From the NCBI GenBank assembly GCA_963792075.1, contig CAWBUW010000006.1, forward strand, positions 7,077 to 71,076: DNA of 64,000 nucleotides. Reading direction: 5' to 3'. Made by a program: the position numbers and the translations under genes. The stretch's first letter is position 1, and every line of letters begins with the position of its first letter. Below the pieces are notes generated by a model. It did not search any database. It saw nothing but the letters and a program-made list of their open reading frames with translations, and was not told the DNA's origin. This document shows positions 53,787 to 61,441 of this stretch, piece after piece. The stretch comes from CAWBUW01 sp963792075 (lineage in GTDB: Bacteria; Chloroflexota; Anaerolineae; Anaerolineales; UBA4823).

Positions 53787-54544
53787 TGTATCCTTACCTG
53801 CGACTGGGGCCATTATTATTACAATTACCCGGACTGGCATTACTGGTGGGCGTCTGGATTGGCTCAAGCCTGGCAGAAAAAGAAGCTTCTCGTTTGAGAT
53901 TGTCGCCTGCCCTGTTGTATAACTTGATCTTTCTTGGCCTGGCGGCTGGCGTTATCGGGGCCCGCCTCGCATACGCTGCCCGATACCTCAAAGTGTATCT
54001 GGCAAACCCTTTGAGCCTCCTGGCGATCAACGGGAACACGTTGGCAGTTTTCGACGGAATGGTCATTGGCCTGGCGGCTGCCGCGCTTTATGGCTGGCGT
54101 AAGAAGCTGCCCCTGCGGCCTACGCTGGACGCGCTGGCGCCGGGGTTGGCGGCATTCATGTTTTTCCTGGGTGTGGCGCACTTCCTCAGCGGCGACGCCT
54201 ATGGGGAGCCGGCAAAACTACCCTGGTCAATCTACCTTTGGAATGAATACCGCCATCCGTCCCAGGTCTATGAGATCCTGGCTGCCTTGATCATATTTTT
54301 CATTGCTTACAGGCAGCCGTTCAACCTACCAGGCAGTGGGGTCAATTTCTTACTGGTTGTTTCTCTCTTCTCGGCAGCCCGTATTTTTCTGGAAGCATTT
54401 CGCGGGGACAGTCTCATCTGGCCGGGAGGTTTCCGCTCAGCGCAAGTGATTGGCCTGCTCTTGCTGGCATTTGCACTGTATAGGATGAGAAAATGGGGGC
54501 AATCGAGCCAATCAGAAACCGGGGTACCCGATCCTGAGGAGTAG
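53786..54544 (+). CDS. Lgt-like membrane protein, catalytic residues altered
   Basis: 252 aa, about seven helices. RHPSQVYE and GARLAYAA match prolipoprotein diacylglyceryl transferases. The family loop with His-Gly-Gly is FDGMVIGL here, and the strongly conserved R-x-G-[NC]-F-x-x-G stretch reads GVAHFLSGDAYG, so the catalytic Arg and Asn or Cys are missing. It may be a degenerate Lgt, or have a thiol-related role, given its coupling to TlpA. Confidence 0.75.
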   Translation: MYPYLRLGPLLLQLPGLALLVGVWIGSSLAEKEASRLRLSPALLYNLIFLGLAAGVIGARLAYAARYLKVYLANPLSLLAINGNTLAVFDGMVIGLAAAALYGWRKKLPLRPTLDALAPGLAAFMFFLGVAHFLSGDAYGEPAKLPWSIYLWNEYRHPSQVYEILAALIIFFIAYRQPFNLPGSGVNFLLVVSLFSAARIFLEAFRGDSLIWPGGFRSAQVIGLLLLAFALYRMRKWGQSSQSETGVPDPEE

Positions 54545-54549
54545 TTGTA

Positions 54550-55275
54550 CTACTTCTGCGATGAGGGTTCCTTCTTAAGCTGGTCTTCTGCTCTTTCAGC
54601 AAAAATAAAGCGCGCAGCTGCAAATCCAAGCGTGATGGGTTTGTTCGCGACTTTGATGGTCACCGTCTGGTTGAAACTCAGCACATTGTCTATCTGGATT
54701 TGAGCTCCCGGAACAATGCCATTCTCAAAGAGAAATTTCAACAGCTCGAGATTATCTTCAGCAAACTCATGGATACGCCGGATCGTCACCGTTTCTCCTG
54801 CTGACAGGTCAGTGAGCGGAATCCAGCGGCTGGTTATTTGTTCGAACCCTGGGAATGGATTCCCATGCGGGCAAACCTGCGGGTTGCCAAGATTTTCGCG
54901 CATGCGCTCTTCAAGCTGCGGCGAAATTGCATGCTCGATATTGTGGGCTTCGTTGTGCGTCTCCGACAGTGGGACTTTTAATACGCTGACTAATAGCCAT
55001 TCGGTCAGCATATGGCGGCGGATCACCGAATAGGCTGCGCCGCGGCCGGTCTCTGTGAGTTGGACTGCTTTACGTCCAGTGCCGGTAATCCAATCGTCGC
55101 GCTCCATGCGTTTGAGCGTCATCGCAACGGTCGCGGGGGCGACGTTCAACATTTCAGCCAGGCGTGCAGCAACAATTTCTCCATAATCGCGCTCCATCAC
55201 CTGCATGGTCATCAAGTAATCTTCCACGGTATGGGTGGGGCGGGAGAGGGGATGAGAAGTTGGATTATGTGACAT
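54550..55275 (-). CDS. DtxR/MntR-family metal-dependent repressor
   Basis: 241 aa. HTH at about 28-70 (VEDYLMTMQVM, VAPATVAMTLKRMERDDWI), dimerisation and metal-binding region with HNIEHAISPQLEERM, and a C-terminal FeoA/SH3-like domain. Binds DNA with Fe2+ or Mn2+ as co-repressor. AAGGG precedes the ATG at 55275. It is divergent from the iron permease gene, and palindromic operators lie between them. Confidence 0.93.
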   Translation of the reverse strand: MSHNPTSHPLSRPTHTVEDYLMTMQVMERDYGEIVAARLAEMLNVAPATVAMTLKRMERDDWITGTGRKAVQLTETGRGAAYSVIRRHMLTEWLLVSVLKVPLSETHNEAHNIEHAISPQLEERMRENLGNPQVCPHGNPFPGFEQITSRWIPLTDLSAGETVTIRRIHEFAEDNLELLKFLFENGIVPGAQIQIDNVLSFNQTVTIKVANKPITLGFAAARFIFAERAEDQLKKEPSSQK

Positions 55276-55284
55276 TTGTCACCC

Positions 55285-55299
55285 TTGTAATAATTACAA
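55285..55299. promoter_or_regulatory. Fur-family-like 7-1-7 box
   Basis: TTGTAATAATTACAA, perfect 7-1-7 inverted repeat, matches the layout of Fur/PerR/Zur boxes. It lies between the -10 and the start codon of the DtxR-type gene, where it could act as roadblock. Confidence 0.5.
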
Positions 55300-55305
55300 C
55301 TGCGT

Positions 55306-55311
55306 ATTATA
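55306..55311 (-). promoter_or_regulatory. -10 of the DtxR-type gene
   Basis: TATAAT on the minus strand, 31 bases before the ATG. The -35 position lies inside the operator at 55320-55343. Confidence 0.5.
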
Positions 55312-55319
55312 CTTACTTT

Positions 55320-55343
55320 ATAAGTTAGTATATACTAACTTAT
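55320..55343. promoter_or_regulatory. DtxR-type operator
   Basis: Perfect 24-base palindrome, half-site ATAAGTTAGTA. Resembles the DtxR/IdeR box (TWAGGTTAG and its complement). Lies between the divergent regulator and FTR1 genes, so it probably controls both. Confidence 0.7.
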
Positions 55344-55400
55344 TTGGTTCTTGCGTACTAAGGCTATTCTAACATATCGCTTCGCGCTGTCAATAGGAGG

Positions 55401-55444
55401 AATTTGGGGGCATTGGGTGGGGCAAAGCCCTACCCAATGCCCCC
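55401..55444. repeat. Palindromic element M
   Basis: 18-base arms (55406-55423, 55427-55444) with one G-T mismatch, loop AAA. Arm GGGGGCATTGGGTGGGGC. Prefix AGGAGGAATTTGGGGG shared with element B. In the leader region of FTR1. Confidence 0.9.
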
Positions 55445-55520
55445 AGACCCCTGGAATGAAAGGCAGAAGGTACACCAAAAGGTTGTTGGCGGTAATCATA
55501 TCACTTACAGGAGGCTGGAA

Positions 55521-56339
55521 ATGTTAGCAAGTTTTCTCTTATCGCTGCGTGAGGGGATTGAAGCTGCTCTCGTGATCGGGATCACACTTGGGGTACTTCT
55601 AAAATTGAAACGGAGTGACCTGATCGTAAAAGTATGGCAGGGCACAGGGACGGCGGTCGTAATAAGTGGTGTGGCAGCCGTGGCCTTGAATTTCTTAGGG
55701 ATGGAATTCGAAGGCAAAGGCGAACAGATTTTTGAGGGCAGCGCTTTGTTGATTGCTGCCGGTGTGCTCTCCTGGATGATCTTATGGATGAGAGAACATG
55801 CCAGCAATCTAAAAAACGAAATCGAAGTGAATACCAGACAGGCTGTGTCGGGCAATGGGCGAAAGGCAATTTTCTTACTGGCATTTCTGGCCGTGGTGCG
55901 TGAAGGCATCGAGCTGGCACTGTTCTTACTGGCTGCCAGGCTGACCTCCAATCCATTGCAAATGTTCGTGGGCGCGCTGTTTGGCCTGGTAGCTGCAATC
56001 GTATTGGGTTGGGTTATTTTCACCTCTGCCGGGAAGCTCAGCCTGCGGGGATTCTTTGCCTCAACGAACGCGCTGCTGATCATCTTCGCTGCGGGGATGG
56101 TTGGGTTGGGAATCCACGAATTCAACGAAGCGGGGCTTATCCCATCCATAGTCGAACATGTCTGGGATTTGAGCCCAATCTTGAGCGATTCCAGCGGGCT
56201 TGGATTGGTGCTCAAGGCGCTGGTAGGTTATAACAGCAGCCCATCCCTGGCTTCTGTAATCGGGTATTTTACCTACCTGGCAGTCATCGTTCCCTTCCTT
56301 TTTGGACGAAAACAAGTCGCTCTGGCGACGACCGTATAA
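55521..56339 (+). CDS. FTR1-family iron permease
   Basis: 272 aa from MLASFLLSLREGIEAALV at 55521 (AGGAGG upstream). Seven helices; both REGIE motifs, in SLREGIEAAL and VVREGIELAL, which bind Fe3+, are intact. No EfeO or EfeB partner is next to it. The DtxR-type regulator gene is divergent and the operator between them supports iron control. Confidence 0.93.
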   Translation: MLASFLLSLREGIEAALVIGITLGVLLKLKRSDLIVKVWQGTGTAVVISGVAAVALNFLGMEFEGKGEQIFEGSALLIAAGVLSWMILWMREHASNLKNEIEVNTRQAVSGNGRKAIFLLAFLAVVREGIELALFLLAARLTSNPLQMFVGALFGLVAAIVLGWVIFTSAGKLSLRGFFASTNALLIIFAAGMVGLGIHEFNEAGLIPSIVEHVWDLSPILSDSSGLGLVLKALVGYNSSPSLASVIGYFTYLAVIVPFLFGRKQVALATTV

Positions 56340-56439
56340 ACCAATTGGTATATGGCGTTTTGATCAAGACAGAAGACAATTAATAAGCTTTCAATACTTT
56401 ACAGGTATTCCTCTTAAAAATAAAAAGGAGACGAATTTT

Positions 56440-57003
56440 ATGGAACAAACTTTGAAGCAAAACATCACTGTTTCTGATCCCCCGATTGCCACCGCCTTGT
56501 TTGGCGAAACGCGCTGGGCGTGGCTCTGGCTTGTTGTGCGGTTGTATATCGGCTACACCTGGATCATTTCGGGCTGGGGCAAGTTGAGCAACCCAGGTTG
56601 GATGAAAACCGGTGAAGTTTTGAAAGGTTTCTGGCAATACGCGGTGGCAATCCCCGAATCACCGGCTCGCCCTCCGATTTCGTTTAACTGGTACCGGACT
56701 TTCATCCAGGGGTTGTTAGACAGCGGTAGTTATGTCTGGTTCTCCAAGCTGGTTGTATTCGGCGAGATTCTGATTGGGCTGGCGCTAATTCTAGGCTTTT
56801 TCACGGGAATCAGCGCCTTCTTAGGCAGCTTTATGAACTGGAATTTCATGATGGCCGGCAGCGCCAGTTTGAACCCGATGCTCTTCGGACTTTCAGTGTT
56901 GCTCGTCCTGGCCTGGAAAACCGCTGGCTGGTGGGGCCTGGATCGTTGGCTGCTGCCAATGCTGGGCACACCCTGGAAGCCTGGCAGATTGTTCGTCAAA
57001 TAG
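56440..57003 (+). CDS. DoxX-family membrane protein
   Basis: 187 aa from the ATG at 56440 (AAGGAG upstream). Four helices with YIGYTWIISGWGKLSNPGW and GEILIGLALILGFFTG, typical of DoxX/DoxD. In archaea DoxDA is a thiosulfate:quinone oxidoreductase; most bacterial DoxX proteins are of unknown or redox-stress function. 100 bases after the iron permease gene. Confidence 0.88.
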   Translation: MEQTLKQNITVSDPPIATALFGETRWAWLWLVVRLYIGYTWIISGWGKLSNPGWMKTGEVLKGFWQYAVAIPESPARPPISFNWYRTFIQGLLDSGSYVWFSKLVVFGEILIGLALILGFFTGISAFLGSFMNWNFMMAGSASLNPMLFGLSVLLVLAWKTAGWWGLDRWLLPMLGTPWKPGRLFVK

Positions 57004-57039
57004 GCATGCCTGAACCAGTGCGCCAAATTTGGCCGGCTC

Positions 57040-57125
57040 CCTAAAGACGAAAATAAAGAGCAAATATACACACCTGTAGGGGTGGTGCGGAGCACCACCC
57101 CTACAGGTGTGTACCAATTTTCCTC
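57040..57125. repeat. Palindromic element C3 (opposite orientation)
   Basis: Inner perfect 22-base stem (57067-57088, 57092-57113), loop GGA. Arm begins TACACACCTGTAGGGG. The left flank AAAGACGAAAATAAAGAGC matches the reverse complement of the right flank of C1 and C2, so this copy is inverted. Between convergent genes. Confidence 0.9.
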
Positions 57126-57127
57126 TT

Positions 57128-57772
57128 TTACCACCGCTTTCCTACCTTTGCGATCAACCAGAACTCTACCAGGATAGAAAACCCAATGATCAGCCTGGAT
57201 GCCAGGATGGGTGAATTCCTGTCTATATAAACTTGAAAGAAGAAGATTGCCAGCAATACGCTGATGGTGATCACCCAGGTGAAAACCTCGCGCCAGAATT
57301 CACCAGAGAGCCCTGGCTTTTGTAATTCTATTCCCTGAATTACATCTATCGAAAAAGAATTCGCCGCTGCAAGCCGCCGCGCGACGGATTGCTGGGTGAA
57401 GAATAAACCTGGAACCGTATGCCCCTCCAGGCAAACGAGCCTGTCGCCGTCGCTCCAAATATCTTGAATGGCTTCGAGCCAGTCGCTGTAGAAAACCAGT
57501 TTGTATTCGGATTTGATCTGTAAACCGGATACCATCACTGTGAGTTCTTTCATAAGGCGACACATTCTGTGGTCGTTTTCCGGATCAGATGCAAGTGCAA
57601 GCCAGTAAACGGACCGGCCCGCTTTTTCTGCCATGGCTCGAATACGGATGGCAAGGGCTTGCGCGTCGAATTTATGAGGTGGCACCAACACGAGCAGACG
57701 CCGGACGGGTGAGTTGTAAGGTTTTTCTATTGTACAAGACCCGTTATGAATTTCCAGAACAGGTGCTTTCAT
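57128..57772 (-). CDS. Hypothetical protein, N-terminal UspA-like fold and two C-terminal membrane helices
   Basis: 214 aa. Residues 22-140 alternate beta strands and helices (RRLLVLVPPHKFDAQ, SVYWLALASDP, KLVFYSDWLEAI) as in nucleotide-binding stress domains. Two helices at about 165-185 and 190-210. AGGAAG precedes the ATG. Not recognised as a known family. Divergent from the KdpD-like kinase, whose usual N-terminal USP domain is missing, so a link to K+ sensing is possible. Confidence 0.65.
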   Translation of the reverse strand: MKAPVLEIHNGSCTIEKPYNSPVRRLLVLVPPHKFDAQALAIRIRAMAEKAGRSVYWLALASDPENDHRMCRLMKELTVMVSGLQIKSEYKLVFYSDWLEAIQDIWSDGDRLVCLEGHTVPGLFFTQQSVARRLAAANSFSIDVIQGIELQKPGLSGEFWREVFTWVITISVLLAIFFFQVYIDRNSPILASRLIIGFSILVEFWLIAKVGKRW

Positions 57773-57910
57773 AACACTTCCTCCATAAAATTTGGATGTT
57801 GAGGAACTCTAACCCGAAGGTAGATTACAACAACTTTATCAGTCAGAAGTTAAGCCAGCGAAAAAAGAACAAGCAAAAGCATAAAAAAAGAATTAACAAA
57901 CGAAAAGGGT

Positions 57911-57998
57911 AACATCTCAAAAAACTGGGGGGTAGGGTATTTTGGGCGGGCAAAGCCCGCCCAAAATACCCTACTTTCCCCCTTTTATTGAGATGTTG
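57911..57998. repeat. Palindromic element N2 (nested)
   Basis: Inner perfect 20-base stem (57932-57951, 57955-57974), loop AAA. Arm begins GTAGGGTATTTTGGGC. Outer arms AACATCTCAA and TTATTGAGATGTT as in N1. TTGAGA in the right outer arm (57988-57993) is 15 bases from a TATAAT (58009-58014), which ends 5 bases before the kinase ATG; the element may thus supply a -35. Confidence 0.92.
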
Positions 57999-58008
57999 CC
58001 GAAGCGGT

Positions 58009-58014
58009 TATAAT
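58009..58014 (+). promoter_or_regulatory. Putative -10 of the KdpD-like gene
   Basis: TATAAT, followed by TAAGG then the ATG at 58020: a leaderless or very short leader start. Confidence 0.5.
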
Positions 58015-58019
58015 TAAGG

Positions 58020-59507
58020 ATGATGCGAAAAAATTTGAAGATCAGCTATCAAGCCTTGAAGGAAATCGGCGCAGCAATTATCGTTACGTTGTTGATAACG
58101 TGGCTCTTGCTGGCGTTGAGGTCTGACGAGAACACAGCGATGATCTCGCAGCTTTACCTGCTTCCGGTAGGGTTATGCGCTGCACGCTGGGGATGGCGTG
58201 GGGGTATCTCTGCTGCTCTGGCTTCATTTCTATCCTTCAATTACTTTTTTCTGGCGCCGTACTACACATTTTCGGTGCATCGCAGCCGGGATATGATCAC
58301 GCTGGTGGTATTCCTGGCTGTTGCCGCGGCAATCAGCCAATTGATCAGCCGCGCCCGGCGCAGTCAGGCTGTTGCGGAGGCGCGCCAGCGGGAAGCTGTT
58401 CGCCTGTACGAGCTGAATAATGTTCTGATAGGGCTGAATGATCCGGATAAAATTCTACATGCCCTGGCTCAGCAAACATTGGAAGCGTTTCAGGCGCTGC
58501 GAGTCGAAATTTTCCTCGAGCCGCGCCAGAAGAGTGCACTGCAAGCAGACAAAACTGCTCCTCAATTGGTGCGTACAGAAAATTTGCTACCCGGACAAGA
58601 CCTACCCACCGCTCCCACGTTCTTGATCCCTTTGGAAAACGGGCCGACTCTGTACGGTGAAGCGCGTGTCTGGCTCGACCCTGCACTGCATGAACCGTTA
58701 GATGAACGTGCTCTGGAAGCATTTATGCTGCGCGGCGGGATGGCGCTCGAGCGTGCCCAGGTCGCGGCCAGTGAGCAGGAGTTGCGCGCCCTGGCTGAAA
58801 GCGACCGATTGAAATCGGCGTTGCTGTCTTCCGTTTCGCACGAACTGCGTACCCCATTAGCGACAATCAAAGCTTCGGTATCCAGTTTACTTGGTGATTA
58901 CGAACTGGGCGCAGCAGCCCAAGCCGAACTGTTGGCAGCGATCGAAGAAGAAGCGGATCACCTAAATCAACTTGTGGGAAATTTATTGAGCATGTCCCGC
59001 CTGGAAGCGGGTGCGTTGCAGCTTCAAAAGCATTGGAACAGCATCCGTGAAATCCTGGATGGGGTCTTGCAACGCATGCGCATAGTGACGCAAATCATCG
59101 ATATGCAAGTGTCAGCCGACCTTCCATTGGTCCCAGTAGATTATGTGCTGATGGAGCAGGTTTTTACGAACCTGGTCAGCAACTGCGTTAAATACGCCCC
59201 GGAAAACAGCGTTATCTCAATTCGCGCCGGGGTGCAAGATGACCAGACCTTACTCGTCCAGATTATCAACCAGGGCCCGCCGGTCGACGAAGAGCACCTG
59301 GAGCATATTTTTGATAAGTTCTATCGCATCACTGCTGCAGAGAAGGTTTCAGGCATTGGCCTGGGTCTGTCGATTTGCAAGGGCATTATCGAAGTTCACG
59401 GCGGCAAGATTTGGGCCGAAAATTCCCCGCAGGGTTTCACTTTCAACATAAACCTGCCTCTGACCTGGCAGGGAGAGCAGCCATTTTTACCCAGCTATGA
59501 ACACTGA
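58020..59507 (+). CDS. Sensor histidine kinase, C-terminal half of KdpD type
   Basis: 495 aa. Four helices of the DUF4118 type at about 15-110 (ISAALASFLSFNYFFLAPYY), a GAF-like region at about 130-250, then HisKA with LLSSVSHELRTPLATIKAS and HATPase with NLVSNCVKYAPE, GIGLGLSICKGI. The N-terminal KdpD and USP domains of full KdpD are absent. Likely senses K+ or osmotic state and phosphorylates the overlapping regulator. No kdpFABC genes in the window. Confidence 0.9.
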   Translation: MMRKNLKISYQALKEIGAAIIVTLLITWLLLALRSDENTAMISQLYLLPVGLCAARWGWRGGISAALASFLSFNYFFLAPYYTFSVHRSRDMITLVVFLAVAAAISQLISRARRSQAVAEARQREAVRLYELNNVLIGLNDPDKILHALAQQTLEAFQALRVEIFLEPRQKSALQADKTAPQLVRTENLLPGQDLPTAPTFLIPLENGPTLYGEARVWLDPALHEPLDERALEAFMLRGGMALERAQVAASEQELRALAESDRLKSALLSSVSHELRTPLATIKASVSSLLGDYELGAAAQAELLAAIEEEADHLNQLVGNLLSMSRLEAGALQLQKHWNSIREILDGVLQRMRIVTQIIDMQVSADLPLVPVDYVLMEQVFTNLVSNCVKYAPENSVISIRAGVQDDQTLLVQIINQGPPVDEEHLEHIFDKFYRITAAEKVSGIGLGLSICKGIIEVHGGKIWAENSPQGFTFNINLPLTWQGEQPFLPSYEH

Positions 59508-60195
59508 ACCCAAAATACTCGTCATCGACGACGAACCTCAAATTATTCGTGCCCTGCGTACGATTTTGCAGGCGCGGCGTTTTCAGGTTCTGACAGCCCA
59601 TAATGGGGAAACTGGCCTGGCGATTGCCGTCGCCGAGCATCCGGATATCATCATTCTGGATTTAGGATTACCGGATATGGACGGTGTGGAAGTATGCCGC
59701 CGCCTGCGCGAATGGACCCAGACGCCGATCATTGTCCTTTCGGTACGCGACAGCGAACGAGATAAAGTTTTAGCGCTCAACTACGGCGCGGATGATTACC
59801 TGACCAAACCTTTTGGGATTGAGGAGCTGATCGCCCGCTTGCGAGTTGCGCTGCGCCATTCCGTCCAAGCCAGCGGTTTAACCGCCAAACCAGTGATCGA
59901 GTCGGGATCACTGAAAATTGACCTTGGGCAACACCAGGTGACGCAAAACGGCGAAGAAATTCACCTGACTGCGATTGAATTCAAACTACTCGCATACATG
60001 GCGCGTAATGCCGGGCGCGTGCTCAGCCACCAGGCCATTTTGGCCCAGGTCTGGGGTCTCGAAAACAGTGAACACGTGGAATACTTGCGCGTCTACATTC
60101 GCCAGCTACGTATCAAGTTGGAAACTGACCCTGAACACCCCAAGCACATCATCAACGAGCCTGGGATTGGCTATCGTTTCCTGATAGACGACTGA
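59497..60195 (+). CDS. KdpE-like response regulator
   Basis: 232 aa. Receiver with VIDDEPQIIRAL, phosphorylated Asp in IIILDLGLPDMDG and K in DDYLTKPFG; winged helix with LTAIEFKLLAYMARN and HVEYLRVYIRQLR. Overlaps the kinase by 11 bases. Probably controls the downstream permease and ATPase genes. Confidence 0.93.
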   Translation: MNTEPKILVIDDEPQIIRALRTILQARRFQVLTAHNGETGLAIAVAEHPDIIILDLGLPDMDGVEVCRRLREWTQTPIIVLSVRDSERDKVLALNYGADDYLTKPFGIEELIARLRVALRHSVQASGLTAKPVIESGSLKIDLGQHQVTQNGEEIHLTAIEFKLLAYMARNAGRVLSHQAILAQVWGLENSEHVEYLRVYIRQLRIKLETDPEHPKHIINEPGIGYRFLIDD

Positions 60196-60248
60196 TTTCC
60201 ATTTTTATTTCTTTTTAACGCAATCTGCGAATATCTTCGCGGCGTATT

Positions 60249-60288
60249 AATACCTTTTCGGTAGACTTAGATCTAACGGAAAGGTATT
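60249..60288 (+). promoter_or_regulatory. Hairpin overlapping the SD of the next gene
   Basis: AATACCTTTTCG (60249-60260) pairs with CGGAAAGGTATT (60277-60288), one G-T wobble, 16-base loop, followed by TTTAT. The right arm contains the SD GGAAAGG of the ATG at 60294. Could be a weak terminator, an operator or a translation switch. Confidence 0.5.
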
Positions 60289-60293
60289 TTTAT

Positions 60294-61418
60294 ATGTCAA
60301 ACTTACTGCCTCATTCCCCCGAAGAATCCCTGACCAGCCAACTGCGTCAGGAATATAACGATGCTCAGGATTTGCTCAACGCTCAACCCGGCATCGTCCA
60401 GCGCTTTTTACAAGGCCAGGCTGCAATCATCGCCAGTGCGTTGATCGATCGCCCGGCCCAGGCGCGTTTCACCCTCCCCGATCGCGTGGTTCTACACGCC
60501 GGGCAGCAGGATGCCCGGGCTGTCCCTGCTGAGCAGCGCGAGCAGTTGATGGGCGGCTTGATCGAACGCCTGACGCGCAGCGATATCCGTAATGCACTGC
60601 GCCAGCGCCTGGCAGAGCTGGAGAACGCGGCCAATCCGGCGGTTGCTGCCAGCGCGCACTTGATCCGCCATAGTACGGCAATGTATATGGTGCATTCCCT
60701 GCTTCCAGCAGGGCGCACTGTGCAGTACTCAGCAGCCGAAGGCGAAGAAATCCCCTCACTACCCATCGAACTTCTGTCTGAGAAAGGCTCTGCCATTACT
60801 GCTGCCAGCGATGCGATTGCTGAAGAAGGCAACGAAGCTCTACGCACAGCAGATGCCGAGCGTGGTGAGCTGCTGGTGCCATTTGTTCCGGCGGCGCGGC
60901 GTTTCTTCCTTCCGCAGTGGGTGGCTTTCGATGATGAAGACAGGTTGTTGGTCGGGTCGGTGAGTGAAGCTGAAGGGCACATCATCTCCATGCAGCGCTT
61001 TTTGAATGTGCTGCATACTGTCTCAGGCCTGGCCCCATATATGACGGTTGACGATGTCTACCAGCAGAAACGCTACGGGATGCTCGGCCAACTGGTCAAC
61101 CAGGGGCGAGCCCTGGCGCGCTACCAGACGCAAGAAATCATCCACACCATCCAGTTACGGGTCAAGAACCACGAGTTGAACCGCGGTTTGAGCTTGAGCC
61201 TGCCTTACTTCAATGACCAGGCGCTACAAATGGAAGTCCATGCCTTCGAGGTCATTCCGGCCGGTCGGATCATGTTTGTCCCGGCATTTGTGGTGCGCGC
61301 AGCGCGTGAAGAAGTTGCCAAAGTGGCTCAGGACACTCGCCTGAGTCCATCGACGCGCAAGCATCTCCTGGCAGAACTGGATGCCCTGGAAACGGCTTTC
61401 GACCGGTCTGATAAGTAG
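60294..61418 (+). CDS. Conserved-looking protein of unknown function
   Basis: 374 aa, soluble, no signal peptide or helix pair. Rich in Ala, Leu, Glu and Arg. N-terminal 120 residues mostly helical (ESLTSQLRQEYNDAQDLLN, AEQREQLMGGLIERLTR); later LLVPFVPAARRFFLPQW and PYFNDQALQMEVHAFEVIP. I do not recognise the family. SD GGAAAGG lies inside a hairpin. Between KdpE-like and an APC permease gene, so a regulatory or accessory role in ion transport is possible (inference). Confidence 0.7.
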   Translation: MSNLLPHSPEESLTSQLRQEYNDAQDLLNAQPGIVQRFLQGQAAIIASALIDRPAQARFTLPDRVVLHAGQQDARAVPAEQREQLMGGLIERLTRSDIRNALRQRLAELENAANPAVAASAHLIRHSTAMYMVHSLLPAGRTVQYSAAEGEEIPSLPIELLSEKGSAITAASDAIAEEGNEALRTADAERGELLVPFVPAARRFFLPQWVAFDDEDRLLVGSVSEAEGHIISMQRFLNVLHTVSGLAPYMTVDDVYQQKRYGMLGQLVNQGRALARYQTQEIIHTIQLRVKNHELNRGLSLSLPYFNDQALQMEVHAFEVIPAGRIMFVPAFVVRAAREEVAKVAQDTRLSPSTRKHLLAELDALETAFDRSDK

Positions 61419-61441
61419 CAGTTTGTTGAATTGAGGTTTGA

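Noticed and set aside
2958..57998. CRISPR array
   Set aside because: The palindromes are single, kilobases apart and of different sequence; there are no regularly spaced direct repeats.
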